A DNA stretch of 64,000 bases from Bradyrhizobium ivorense (GCF_900696085.1 NZ_CAADFC020000016.1:1054001-1118000), one strand, 5' to 3'; counted from the stretch's first letter, positions 16,448 through 24,657 are shown. Program-made: numbers and translations. The notes: generated from the sequence alone by a model not told the origin.

Positions 16448-17122
16448 CTAAGTCGTCGGCGTGCCCTGGCGCCATTGACCGCCGGCGATCTTGGCGGCGG
16501 CGATCACAGCCTGGGTGCGGCTTTCGACGCCGAGCTTCTGCAGGATGGCCGAGACATGCGCCTTGATGGTCGCCTCGGAGACGCCGAGCTCATAGGCGAT
16601 CTGCTTGTTGAGCAGCCCCTCCGACAGCATCATCAACACGCGCACCTGTTGCGGGGTCAGCGTCACCAGGCGGTCGCGCAGCCGCGTCATGTCGGGATCG
16701 CCGGCAGCCGAGAGATCGGTGTCCGGCGGAACCCAGACGTCGCCTTCCATCACCTTCATGATGGCGTCGCGCAGCGTCTCGACGCCGAAGCGCTTTGGAA
16801 TGAAACCGGAGGCGCCGAAGTCGAGCGAGCGGCGGATGGTTCCGGCATCGTCGCTGGCGGAGACGATCACCACCGGGATCGCCGGATACTGCGCGCGCAG
16901 ATAGATCAGTCCGGAGAAGCCGCTGATCCCCGGCATCGTCAGGTCGAGCAGAATCAGGTCGACCTCGGAGTCCCGTTCGAGCAGCGCGGTGAGATCCTCG
17001 AACGATCCGGCCTCGCTGATCGTGGCCGAACTCACGACACTCGACACCGCCTGGCGCAACGCATCACGGAACAGCGGATGGTCGTCAGCGATGACAAGAT
17101 GAGTATTGGCAACAGCAGTCAT
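16448..17122 (-). CDS. LuxR-family response regulator (CrbR/ErdR-like)
   Basis: This 224-residue protein has an N-terminal receiver with the acidic pair Asp13-Asp14, phospho-acceptor Asp60 (ILLDLTMPG) and a conserved Lys near 111. A C-terminal LuxR helix-turn-helix follows (LTPQQVRVLMMLSEGLLNKQ, ATIKAHVSAILQKLGV). The start at 17122 is preferred to an upstream frame because GGGACTGAG precedes it and the receiver begins at once. It is convergent with the SSSF hybrid kinase, its probable phosphodonor. By homology with CrbR/ErdR it may activate acetate-utilisation genes; the divergent MFS gene is a nearby candidate target. Confidence 0.9.
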   Translation of the reverse strand: MTAVANTHLVIADDHPLFRDALRQAVSSVVSSATISEAGSFEDLTALLERDSEVDLILLDLTMPGISGFSGLIYLRAQYPAIPVVIVSASDDAGTIRRSLDFGASGFIPKRFGVETLRDAIMKVMEGDVWVPPDTDLSAAGDPDMTRLRDRLVTLTPQQVRVLMMLSEGLLNKQIAYELGVSEATIKAHVSAILQKLGVESRTQAVIAAAKIAGGQWRQGTPTT

Positions 17123-17283
17123 CTCAGTCCCATTAGCGGGTTTTGACAAACCCGCGAAGTCCTTTGTCACCCAGGCGGGAATACCACGCAAGCGCCTGGT
17201 AATGCCACATGCCAACGCGGTTAACCCGCCGAACTTGTGCGCCGCAATAGACGCTTCCGCCGGCGCTCCATCCCATTCGCACT

Positions 17284-17337
17284 CCTGGCGATAAGACCTG
17301 GCGATAAGACCAAGTGTGCAACGGCCAAAAGTCTTAT
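17284..17337 (+). promoter_or_regulatory. tandem 13-bp direct repeats in the regulator/MFS intergenic region
   Basis: CCTGGCGATAAGAC occurs twice with a 13-bp period (17284-17297 and 17297-17310), and an inverted GTCTTAT follows at 17331-17337. The 315-bp gap between the divergent regulator and the MFS gene has no other recognisable content. The pattern suits a binding site for the adjacent response regulator. Confidence 0.45.
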
Positions 17338-17437
17338 TGGGGCAGGTTTCACTGCGATGTTACCTTTCCGCGAGTCCCCATATCCGATCCGGCCTGCCGG
17401 ACGTGTGGGAAGAGGAAAAGCACTGGGGAGCAAACGA

Positions 17438-19072
17438 ATGACGATAGCTGCGACTGCGGGCGGAAACGTCCGTACACGTGGAATGACCGGCGAAGAGAGA
17501 AAGGTCATCTTTGCCTCCTCGCTCGGGACCGTGTTCGAGTGGTACGACTTCTACATTTACGGAACGCTTGGCGCCTTTCTGGCGAAATACTTCTTCTCGA
17601 ACGTACCCCCAAATGTCGGCTTCATTTTCGCGCTGCTGGCATTCGCCGCAGGCTTCGCGGTGCGCCCGTTCGGTGCGCTGATTTTCGGCCGCCTCGGCGA
17701 CATGATCGGTCGCAAATATACGTTCCTCGTCACGATGACCCTCATGGGCATCGGCACCTTCTTCATCGGCTTGCTTCCGGGCTATGACAGCTGGGGCATT
17801 GCCGCGCCCGTCGTGCTGATCGGGTTGCGCCTGGTCCAGGGCCTTGCGCTCGGCGGCGAGTATGGCGGCGCCGCCACTTACGTTGCGGAACATGCTCCGC
17901 AAAACAAGCGCGGCTACTACACGTCCTGGATCCAGACCACGGCAACGCTCGGCCTGTTCATGGCCCTGCTGCTCATTCTGGGCATCCGGACCTGGATGGG
18001 CGAGGCCGCATTCGGTGACTGGGGCTGGCGCGTGCCGTTCCTGCTCTCGGGCATCCTGCTGATCGTCTCGATCTGGATTCGACTGAGCCTGAACGAGTCG
18101 CCGGTCTTCCAGCGGATGAAGGAAGAGGGCAAGACGTCGAAGCGGCCCCTCACCGAATCGTTTGCCGAGTGGTCCAACGCCAAGGTCGCGATCTTCGCGC
18201 TGCTCGGCGCCACGGCCGGTGAGGCCGTCGTCTGGTACGGCGGACAGTTTTATGCACTGTTCTTCCTGACCCAGACCATCAAGGTCCCCGCCGTCACCGC
18301 ACAGATCATGATCGTGGTGGCGCTGGCACTGGGAACGCCCGGCTTCATCCTGTTCGGCTGGCTCTCCGACAAGATTGGTCGCAAGCCGATCATTCTGGCC
18401 GGCTTCCTGCTCGCGGCGCTGACCTACTTCCCGATCTTCAAGGGCATCACTCACTTCGCCAACCCGAAGCTCGAAACCGCATTGGCGTCCTCCCCGGTGA
18501 CTGTCATCGCCGACCCGAACGAGTGCTCGTTCCAGTTCAAGGCGACCGGCACCGAGAAATTCACCACAAGCTGCGACGTGGCCAAGTCCGCGCTCGTGAA
18601 CCTGTCGGTGAACTACACCAATGAAGCCGCGCCTGCCGGCACCAAGGCCAAGGTCAAGATCGGCGATCAGACGCTTGCAGCCGACAGCCCGGATTTCGCA
18701 AAGGCGCTGCCGGCGGCAATCACGAAGCACGGCTATCCGGCGTCGGCCGATCCGAACGAGATCAACACCGTGATGACGACGGTGCTGCTCTGGATCCTCG
18801 TGATCTACGTAACCCTCGTCTACGCACCGATCGCGGCATGGCTGGTCGAGTTGTTCCCGAGCCGCATCCGCTACAGCAGCATGTCGCTGCCCTACCACAT
18901 CGGCAACGGCTGGTTCGGAGGCTTCCTGCCGGCCACCGCGTTCGCGATCGCGGCGGCCACCGGCGACATCTATTCGGGCCTCTGGTACCCGGTCGGCGTC
19001 GCCCTGATGAGCCTCGTGATCGGCTTCCTGTTCCTGCCGGAAACCAAGGACGTCGACATTACCAAGACCTGA
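17438..19072 (+). CDS. MFS metabolite:H+ symporter (MHS family) with an inserted domain
   Basis: A 544-residue inner-membrane carrier. It shows the MHS-family N-terminus (TVFEWYDFYIYG), the loop 2-3 signature GRLGDMIGRKY and LVQGLALGGEYGGAATYVAE in helix 4, plus a second GWLSDKIGRKP signature in the C-half. MHS members import alpha-ketoglutarate, shikimate, proline/betaine and similar metabolites. Unusually, residues ~341-447 form a hydrophilic insertion between late helices that contains two cysteines. The ATG at 17438 follows GGGGAGCAAACGA. The two-component system next door suggests organic-acid uptake, which is inference. Confidence 0.9.
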   Translation: MTIAATAGGNVRTRGMTGEERKVIFASSLGTVFEWYDFYIYGTLGAFLAKYFFSNVPPNVGFIFALLAFAAGFAVRPFGALIFGRLGDMIGRKYTFLVTMTLMGIGTFFIGLLPGYDSWGIAAPVVLIGLRLVQGLALGGEYGGAATYVAEHAPQNKRGYYTSWIQTTATLGLFMALLLILGIRTWMGEAAFGDWGWRVPFLLSGILLIVSIWIRLSLNESPVFQRMKEEGKTSKRPLTESFAEWSNAKVAIFALLGATAGEAVVWYGGQFYALFFLTQTIKVPAVTAQIMIVVALALGTPGFILFGWLSDKIGRKPIILAGFLLAALTYFPIFKGITHFANPKLETALASSPVTVIADPNECSFQFKATGTEKFTTSCDVAKSALVNLSVNYTNEAAPAGTKAKVKIGDQTLAADSPDFAKALPAAITKHGYPASADPNEINTVMTTVLLWILVIYVTLVYAPIAAWLVELFPSRIRYSSMSLPYHIGNGWFGGFLPATAFAIAAATGDIYSGLWYPVGVALMSLVIGFLFLPETKDVDITKT

Positions 19073-19110
19073 TCGCAAGAGCCGATCAGTCGACATCACC
19101 ATCGAAAATG

Positions 19111-19146
19111 CATCGGCCGCGGAGCGATCCGCGGCCGATGTTATTT
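19111..19146. terminator. bidirectional terminator between the MFS gene and yjbQ
   Basis: CATCGGCCGCGGA and TCCGCGGCCGATG form a perfect 13-bp stem around GCGA. TTATTT follows on the plus strand and a T-rich CATTTTCG follows on the minus strand, so it can serve both convergent genes. Confidence 0.85.
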
Positions 19147-19165
19147 GGAAGCGCGATCGAACGCG

Positions 19166-19639
19166 TCAGCGCGTCGCGCCGATGAACTGCAGCACGATCT
19201 CCCGGCTGTGCTGGCGCGCGCGGTGCTCGATCAGATAGATGCCCTGCCAGGTGCCGAGCGCCATCGCGCCGTCGAGCACCGGGATCTGCAGCGAGGTCGC
19301 CGTCAGCATGGTCTTGATGTGCGCCGGCATGTCGTCGGGGCCCTCGGCGTCGTGACGCCAGCCGCCGTCCTCGGGCGCGGCGCGATCGAGCGCCGTCATC
19401 AGGTCGGCCAGCACCGTGGGATCGGCATTTTCCTGGATCGTCAGCGACGCCGAGGTGTGACGGATGAACAGGCTCACCGCGCCCTCACCGGCGCGCGCCT
19501 CGCGCAGGAATTTTGCGACCTCGCGCGTGATGTCGGTAAACCCGGCGCCCGCGGTCTGCACCGTCAGCCGCGACGAGACGATGCTGGTTGCAGCGACGGA
19601 AGACGGCGCCGAGTGTGACATTGTTTTCGCCGAGTTCAT
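19166..19639 (-). CDS. YjbQ/UPF0047 family protein
   Basis: This 157-residue protein shows the family hallmarks IRHTSASLTIQENADP, DDMPAHIKTMLTATSLQIPV and GTWQGIYLIEHR, with His residues lining the trimeric active site. Family members have weak thiamine-phosphate synthase activity and can correct thiamin or toxic-metabolite defects; the physiological role is unsettled. I start at 19639 (MNSAKTMSHSA), which has a GAGAGAG before it; 19621 is an alternative. It ends 25 bp from the bidirectional terminator. Confidence 0.88.
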   Translation of the reverse strand: MNSAKTMSHSAPSSVAATSIVSSRLTVQTAGAGFTDITREVAKFLREARAGEGAVSLFIRHTSASLTIQENADPTVLADLMTALDRAAPEDGGWRHDAEGPDDMPAHIKTMLTATSLQIPVLDGAMALGTWQGIYLIEHRARQHSREIVLQFIGATR

Positions 19640-19688
19640 CTGCACTCTCTCAACACGTCGTCCCGGCCAAAGCCGCGGCAGCGCCACA

Positions 19689-20207
19689 TCAAATCTTGCC
19701 GCCGTTGACGTCGCGCTGCACCCGGTTGGCCATCTCGATCAGCCGCCGCCAGGCACGCTCCAGGAACGACATCATGCGGTCCATGTCGCGGTCGCTCGGC
19801 AGCGGGATCTCGATCTTGCGCTCGCTCTCGGCGGTCTTCGGCTCCGCCTTCTTGAGCTGGTCCGATTTCGGCAACGCCTCGTCGGTTTTGCCGGAGACGG
19901 CGGGCCCGCGCGCCGCGAGCTCGGTCTTCAGCCGGTCGTTGTCGGCCTGCAGGCGGCCGATCTCGGCATCCAGCGCCGCACGCTCGTCGGGCACCAGATA
20001 GCAGGCCCAGCCGGCGCGGGAGCTGGTGCAGGTCGACACTGCGCCGGTGCGGGTGTCGAGCCGCAGAAAACCATCGCCTGCAGGAGACAGCGCATAGCGG
20101 CCGTTCTCGGTGTCGGGTGTCGCTTGCGCGCGCGCCGCACCGCCGACAGTCAGGACGGTGGCCGCAATCGCGATGGACAGTTTCAAGGGCGACGTCGCTA
20201 TCGGCAT
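19689..20207 (-). CDS. secreted coiled-coil protein of unknown function
   Basis: A 172-residue protein with a signal peptide (cleavage near AARAQA) and a short region with two cysteines (CTSSRAGWACY). A heptad-like coiled coil follows (DERAALDAEIGRLQADNDRL, ~85-115), then a charged linker and a final amphipathic helix. The start at 20207 has GGAG eight bases upstream. Proteins of this layout are common hypothetical periplasmic proteins in Bradyrhizobium; I cannot assign a function. It lies 49 bp upstream of yjbQ on the same strand and may be cotranscribed. Confidence 0.75.
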   Translation of the reverse strand: MPIATSPLKLSIAIAATVLTVGGAARAQATPDTENGRYALSPAGDGFLRLDTRTGAVSTCTSSRAGWACYLVPDERAALDAEIGRLQADNDRLKTELAARGPAVSGKTDEALPKSDQLKKAEPKTAESERKIEIPLPSDRDMDRMMSFLERAWRRLIEMANRVQRDVNGGKI

Positions 20208-20236
20208 GACTTGCTCCGCCTCTACCAATCAGGCCC

Positions 20237-20860
20237 CTAACTATCAGAGCTATAGGGCTTGCGACCTGACTTCAACGCGTCTTCGAGCAATTCGATCCGG
20301 TCCTGGCCCCAGAATACTTCGCCGTCGAGCACATAGCCCGGCGAGCCGAACACGTCCGCAGTCAGCGCATCCTGCCGGTTCTGCTCATAGGCGGCGTCGA
20401 TCGCCTCGCTCGCCGAGCGCGCCACGAGCTGCTGGCCGGGCAGACCGGCATCGTCGGCAAGCTGCACCAGCACCGCTGGATCGGCGAGGTTGAGCTGTTG
20501 CTCCCAGACCGCGGGATAGGCCCGTTGCAGATAGGGCTCGACGTCGAGGCCGGCCTCGAGCGCCGCGATCACGACGCCATCGGCCAGCCGCGGATTGAAC
20601 GGCCAGTTGGCCGGCTGGAGGTGGAAATTCAGCCCACGCTTGTCGCGCCAGCGCTGCAGCTCGATCATCCGGTAGCGCTGCCGCACCGGATGGCGCTTGG
20701 CGAGCGGCAGCCCGCCGGTCTCCATGAACAGATCGATCAGCAGCACCGGGCGGTAATTTACCTTGAGATCGTAAGTGCTTACGAGTGCAAGGAACGGCTT
20801 GTGGCCGATATACGCCCATGGCGATTGCAGCGAGAAATAGTAGTCGACCTGGCGCGGCAT
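20237..20860 (-). CDS. DsbA-fold isomerase (2-hydroxychromene-2-carboxylate isomerase family)
   Basis: A 207-residue cytosolic thioredoxin-fold enzyme of the HCCA isomerase/kappa-GST family. The N-terminus VDYYFSLQSPWAYIGHKPF replaces the CxxC of true DsbA with a Ser-Pro motif that binds glutathione. The conserved C-terminal motif is DVFGSPGYVLDGEVFWGQDR. Members perform GSH-dependent isomerisation of aromatic breakdown products. The start at 20860 has GGGAAG upstream. It precedes the secreted coiled-coil gene on the same strand by 29 bp, so the three minus-strand genes may form one transcript. Confidence 0.9.
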   Translation of the reverse strand: MPRQVDYYFSLQSPWAYIGHKPFLALVSTYDLKVNYRPVLLIDLFMETGGLPLAKRHPVRQRYRMIELQRWRDKRGLNFHLQPANWPFNPRLADGVVIAALEAGLDVEPYLQRAYPAVWEQQLNLADPAVLVQLADDAGLPGQQLVARSASEAIDAAYEQNRQDALTADVFGSPGYVLDGEVFWGQDRIELLEDALKSGRKPYSSDS

Positions 20861-21019
20861 ATGGACTTCCCGGCTGCACGTGGAACGGGTGGGCTTCGAG
20901 CATCCCACATCGCTTCATTGTATCCCAGCTGCTGCAGTGCGATCACTGCGTCACTCTGACCTTGAATATCTCCAGATAAATCCAGCAAAATCAAAGCAAT
21001 AGCTGGTTACGACGCAATC

Positions 21020-21048
21020 TTGACTTGATTAGACGCGGTCAGTATGGT
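21020..21048 (+). promoter_or_regulatory. promoter of the F0 ATP synthase operon
   Basis: TTGACT (21020-21025), 17 bp, TATGGT (21043-21048) is a good housekeeping-type promoter 67 bp before the atpI start. It lies in the gap between the divergent isomerase gene and the atp genes. Confidence 0.65.
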
Positions 21049-21114
21049 CCGCGCGGCTTTCGACGGGGACGGGCGTAATTTCCATCATCCGCGGCATCGG
21101 TTAGTGTTTGCAGC

Positions 21115-21486
21115 ATGGCTGAAAACACCAACGAAGACGCAGGTGGAAATCGCGATCAATCGTCTCCTGACGAAGCTGCGCTTTCCGCAAGGCTCGGAAG
21201 TCTCGATCATCGGTTGTCTGAAATTCGCGACAGCCGCAGGAGCAAGACTGATCAACCCGGTACTGAAGGCGGGGACAGTGCGGCCAGAGCTTCGGCGATG
21301 GCGCTCGGTTTTCGTCTTTCGTCGGAGCTGATCGCGGGCGTTGCCGTCGGAGCGGCGATTGGCTGGGGAGTCGACCGTTGGCTGTCGACGTCGCCATTCG
21401 GCTTCATCGTGTTCATGCTGCTCGGCTTCGTCGCCGGCGTGGTCAACGTGGTGAGGTCTGCTGGCAGGGCCTCGGGCAAGCGTTGA
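21115..21486 (+). CDS. atpI: ATP synthase protein I
   Basis: A 123-residue protein with a long hydrophilic, acidic N-tail (about 60 residues) and two membrane helices (ELIAGVAVGAAIGWGVDRWL and SPFGFIVFMLLGFVAGVVNV). AtpI helps assemble the c-ring and is not part of the finished enzyme. As is usual in alphaproteobacteria it leads the F0 operon, which is separate from the F1 genes. atpB follows after 72 bp. Confidence 0.93.
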   Translation: MAENTNEDAGGNRDQSSPDEAALSARLGSLDHRLSEIRDSRRSKTDQPGTEGGDSAARASAMALGFRLSSELIAGVAVGAAIGWGVDRWLSTSPFGFIVFMLLGFVAGVVNVVRSAGRASGKR

Positions 21487-21558
21487 GCGCCGGCGGGAAG
21501 TCACGACATTTGAAATTCGATTACCGGCACGACGGCCGGTGGACCAAGAGCCGCGCGG

Positions 21559-22308
21559 ATGAAAATCGACCCGATCCACCAGTTCAATATCGAGCCCCTC
21601 TTCACGCTCGGTCATATCGGCAATCACACGATCGCCTTCACCAACTCGTCGCTCTACATGTTCATCGCGGTGCTGCTGATCGCGCTGCTGATGCTGGCGA
21701 GCGGCCGTGAGCTGATTCCGGGGCGGCTGCAGTCGGTCGCCGAGATCTCCTACGAGTTCGTCGCCACCACGATTCGCAGCACGGCCGGCGCGGAGGGCAT
21801 GAAGTTCTTCCCGCTGATCTTCTCGATCTTCATGTTCATCTGCGTCTCGAACCTGGTGGGCATCATTCCCTACACCTTCACGGTTGCGAGCCATCTGATC
21901 GTCACCGCCGCGCTGGCGCTCCTGGTGTTCTTCACCGTGCTGATCTACGGCCTCTACAAGAACGGCGTGAAATTCTTCAAGATCTTCGTGCCGTCCGGCG
22001 TTCCGATCTACATCCTGCCGCTGGTGATGTTCATCGAGGTGCTGTCGTTCTTCCTGCGGCCGGTTTCGCACAGCGTGCGTCTGTTCGCCAACATGCTGGC
22101 CGGCCACATTGCGCTGAAGGTGTTCGCGGGCTTCGTCGCGATGCTCGGCTTCTCGCTGGGCGCGCTCGGCTGGTTCGGCGGCGTGCTGCCGCTGGCACTC
22201 ACGGTTGCGCTCCAGGCGCTGGAACTGCTGGTCGCGTTCCTGCAGGCCTATGTGTTCGCGATCCTGACCTGCATCTATCTCAACGACGCCATTCATCCGG
22301 GACACTAA
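21559..22308 (+). CDS. atpB: F0F1 ATP synthase subunit a
   Basis: A 249-residue inner-membrane subunit that forms the two proton half-channels against the c-ring. The essential arginine lies in SVRLFANMLAGH (helix 4, ~residue 175). The downstream helix ALTVALQALELLVAFLQAYV carries the conserved Gln/Glu residues. Five to six helices are predicted and the length is normal. Member of the atpI-B-E-F'-F operon. Confidence 0.98.
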   Translation: MKIDPIHQFNIEPLFTLGHIGNHTIAFTNSSLYMFIAVLLIALLMLASGRELIPGRLQSVAEISYEFVATTIRSTAGAEGMKFFPLIFSIFMFICVSNLVGIIPYTFTVASHLIVTAALALLVFFTVLIYGLYKNGVKFFKIFVPSGVPIYILPLVMFIEVLSFFLRPVSHSVRLFANMLAGHIALKVFAGFVAMLGFSLGALGWFGGVLPLALTVALQALELLVAFLQAYVFAILTCIYLNDAIHPGH

Positions 22309-22364
22309 GCGGTCCGGGGAATCTCCACCCACCAATCTGTCTATCTTTCCTCAAGGAGCTACAT

Positions 22365-22595
22365 ATGGAACCGGCAGCAGCAAAACTTATCGGCGCGGGC
22401 ATCGCGTGCATCGGCATGGGCGGTGCGGGCGTTGGCGTGGGCATTATCTTCGGCAACTACCTTGCTGCTGCGGTGCGCAACCCGTCGGCCGCTCAGGGCC
22501 AGTTCGGCAACCTGATCTTCGGCTTCGCCGTGACCGAAGCGCTCGGCATCTTCTCGCTGCTGATCGCGCTGCTCCTGCTGTTCGTTCCGCTCTGA
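22365..22595 (+). CDS. atpE: F0F1 ATP synthase subunit c
   Basis: A 76-residue proteolipid with two helices joined by the polar loop RNPSAAQGQF. The proton-carrying glutamate sits in helix 2 (FAVTEALGIF, ~residue 59). Many copies form the rotor ring. AAGGAG lies six bases before the ATG. The 3' end of the gene is partly repeated in the intergenic region that follows. Confidence 0.98.
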   Translation: MEPAAAKLIGAGIACIGMGGAGVGVGIIFGNYLAAAVRNPSAAQGQFGNLIFGFAVTEALGIFSLLIALLLLFVPL

Positions 22596-22603
22596 GCGGC
22601 ACC

Positions 22604-22645
22604 CCGGTTCCGCTCTGCGGTAACCCGGTTCCGCTTTGCGGTAAC
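22604..22645 (+). repeat. two tandem 21-bp repeats downstream of atpE
   Basis: CCGGTTCCGCTCTGCGGTAAC (22604-22624) is followed at once by a copy with one base changed (22625-22645). A partial earlier copy, CGTTCCGCTCTGAGCGG, overlaps the atpE stop codon at 22583, suggesting the array grew from the end of the gene. Confidence 0.85.
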
Positions 22646-22650
22646 CCCTT

Positions 22651-22695
22651 CGCGCCGCCCAAAATCGTTCCAAGGATCGTTCCAAGGGCGGCGCG
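22651..22695 (+). promoter_or_regulatory. hairpin with a tandem-repeat loop between atpE and atpF'
   Basis: CGCGCCGCCC (22651-22660) and GGGCGGCGCG (22686-22695) form a perfect 10-bp stem. The intervening loop holds a perfect tandem of the 12-mer ATCGTTCCAAGG (22664-22675, 22676-22687), the last bases of which enter the stem. No T-run follows, so it looks like a processing or stability element rather than a terminator. Confidence 0.6.
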
Positions 22696-22718
22696 CATGA
22701 CAGCAACAGGAGAACACC

Positions 22719-23285
22719 ATGGCTGAGAGTCATGGCGAGGCAAAAGGCCAGAAAGCCGGTGCCCACACCGAGGCCGATGGCGGACATCACGGCGGAACCT
22801 TTCCGCCGTTCGATTCCACCTATTACGCCTCGCAACTGGTGTCGCTGGCGATTGCGTTCGTCGCGCTCTATCTGATCGTGTCGAAAATCGCACTGCCGCG
22901 CGTCGGCGGTGCCATCGATGCACGGCAGAACAAGATCGAGGGCGACCTGGCCGATGCGCAGAAGCTGAAGGACGAGTCCGACGCTGCGCTGAAGGCCTAT
23001 GAGAGCGAACTGGCCAATGCACGCTCCCGCGCGCAGGCGATCGGCAACGAGACCCGCGAGAAGCTGAACGCGGCCTCCGAAGCCGAACGCAAGGCGCTGG
23101 AGGAGAAACTGGCGGCCAAGCTCGCCGACGCCGAGAAGCAGATCGCAACGACCCGGACGAACGCCATGAGCAACGTCCGCGGCATCGCGGCGGATGCGGC
23201 CGGCGCCATCGTCCGGCAGCTGTCCGGCGTGACGCCGGATGCGAACGCAGTCGGCAGCGCCGTCGACGCGACGCTGAAGGGATAG
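22719..23285 (+). CDS. atpF': F0F1 ATP synthase subunit b'
   Basis: A 188-residue peripheral-stalk subunit with a hydrophilic N-tail, one membrane helix (QLVSLAIAFVALYLIVSKIA, ~38-57) and a long Ala/Lys/Glu-rich coiled coil. The diverged b' form with its longer N-tail pairs with the standard b subunit encoded next. AGGAGA precedes the ATG. Four bases separate it from atpF. Confidence 0.95.
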   Translation: MAESHGEAKGQKAGAHTEADGGHHGGTFPPFDSTYYASQLVSLAIAFVALYLIVSKIALPRVGGAIDARQNKIEGDLADAQKLKDESDAALKAYESELANARSRAQAIGNETREKLNAASEAERKALEEKLAAKLADAEKQIATTRTNAMSNVRGIAADAAGAIVRQLSGVTPDANAVGSAVDATLKG

Positions 23286-23289
23286 ACGG

Positions 23290-23775
23290 ATGTTCTACGA
23301 ACCGGAAACCTGGGTCGCGATCGCCTTCATCATCCTGATGGTCGTGTTCGCCTATCTCGGCGTCCATCGCACGCTGCTCACCGCGCTCGACCACCGTGCC
23401 GAGCGCATCAAGGCCGAACTCGACGACGCCCGCCGTCTGAAGGAAGAGGCCGCCAAGCTGCTCGGCGACTACAAAGCCCGCCGGGCCAGCGCCGAGCGCG
23501 AGGCCGAGGAGATCATCTCCAGCGCCAAGGCCGAGGCCGAACGGATCGCGGCCGAGGCCAAGACCCGGATGGAAGAGTTTGTTACGCGGCGGACCAAGAC
23601 CGCCGAGAGCAAGATCGCCCAGGCCGAGGCCCAGGCCGTGGCCGACGTCCGCGCCGCGGCCGCCAACGCCGCGGTCGCCGCCGCCTCGACCATCCTGTCG
23701 CAACAGGTCAAGGGCTCGGTCGCCGACGACCTGCTCAACAAGGGCATCGCCGAAGTCCGTTCCAAGCTGAACTGA
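23290..23775 (+). CDS. atpF: F0F1 ATP synthase subunit b
   Basis: A 161-residue peripheral-stalk subunit with an N-terminal membrane helix (TWVAIAFIILMVVFAYLGVH, residues ~6-25) and a coiled coil to the C-terminus (DHRAERIKAELDDARRLKEE). Forms a heterodimer with b' that holds the F1 head against the rotor. Last gene of the operon, followed by a terminator. Confidence 0.96.
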   Translation: MFYEPETWVAIAFIILMVVFAYLGVHRTLLTALDHRAERIKAELDDARRLKEEAAKLLGDYKARRASAEREAEEIISSAKAEAERIAAEAKTRMEEFVTRRTKTAESKIAQAEAQAVADVRAAAANAAVAAASTILSQQVKGSVADDLLNKGIAEVRSKLN

Positions 23776-23795
23776 CGCGACACCGATCTAACGAC

Positions 23796-23829
23796 AAAGG
23801 CCGGCGCGAGACGATCGCGCCGGCCTTTT
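23796..23829 (+). terminator. rho-independent terminator of the atp operon
   Basis: AAAGGCCGGCGCGA pairs with TCGCGCCGGCCTTT around GACGA and runs into TTTTCG, 20 bp after the atpF stop. Confidence 0.9.
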
Positions 23830-23893
23830 CGTTTGTCCCGTCTTTCTTTCGAATGGTTGCGATCCCGTTATGGTCGCACGCCGGATGTTGCCG

Positions 23894-24541
23894 CTACTTC
23901 TTCCTCGGACGGGCTTTGGGCTCGCCCTTCAAGGCCTGCGGGTCGAAGCCGATATAGAAGACATAGGCGTCGTTCTCGGCCGCCGACGGCGCGGGATAGA
24001 CGACGTCCTCGGCGACCAGGCTGAACGGCACGCTGCCGCTCTCGTCGATCTGCACCGTGGTCGTGTAAGCCTTGGTCGCGATGGTCTTCTCGCCGACGCC
24101 GCCGCGCACCACGGCGACGCGCAGCGGCACTTCGACCGACGGCGGCGCGCCCGAGGGACCGACGATCACCCGGCCCTGAATCCCGATCTTGGCGGTGATC
24201 TCGCCGTTGTTCAGGCTGCACTGCCGCGCGGTGCGCGTGATCGAGGCCAGGAACTTGAGATCATTGCCGACCGGCTGCTTGCCGGGCGCCGCCACCGAAT
24301 AGGTCGATGCGCCGGCCCGGATCTGCACCGGCGGACAGGTCAGCTCGGCATCGCTGTCATCGAGCTGCCGCGGCGCCGCCGGCGCGGCAGCCGGCTTGTC
24401 GGAATCCGACGAACCGCCGCCGAACAGGCTCTTGAAGCGGTCGCTCAGGGACTGCGCCGAGCTCGCCTGTGGCAGCAGGGCCGCGCCGAGACCAACCGAT
24501 ACCGCCGCCGCGATCGCGAGCCTGATCACCCTGTCACCCAT
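23894..24541 (-). CDS. secreted protein of unknown function
   Basis: A 215-residue protein with a signal peptide (MGDRVIRLAIAAAVSVGLGA, cleavage near SSAQS), a short serine/alanine-rich linker, and a beta-rich domain with two cysteines (LTCPPVQIRAG, RTARQCSLNNG). Its repeated pattern of alternating hydrophobics suggests a beta-sandwich. It ends in a basic tail (KARPRKK). The start at 24541 places the signal peptide first; an upstream TTG is possible. Conserved hypothetical in appearance, with no motif I can assign to a function. Confidence 0.75.
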   Translation of the reverse strand: MGDRVIRLAIAAAVSVGLGAALLPQASSAQSLSDRFKSLFGGGSSDSDKPAAAPAAPRQLDDSDAELTCPPVQIRAGASTYSVAAPGKQPVGNDLKFLASITRTARQCSLNNGEITAKIGIQGRVIVGPSGAPPSVEVPLRVAVVRGGVGEKTIATKAYTTTVQIDESGSVPFSLVAEDVVYPAPSAAENDAYVFYIGFDPQALKGEPKARPRKK

Positions 24542-24657
24542 GCGATATCCCAAAGCCTCCAAGCAAAGTTCCTTGTTTCAAGGGGCGCCTTATAGCAAGG
24601 CAATGACGGCGAACCCAAGGCGCCGGGCGGCCGCCGCCGTCAGCCAATAGGCGAAGG

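Noticed and set aside
22604..22687. CRISPR-like array
   Set aside because: Only two copies of each short unit, directly adjacent with no spacers and no cas genes.
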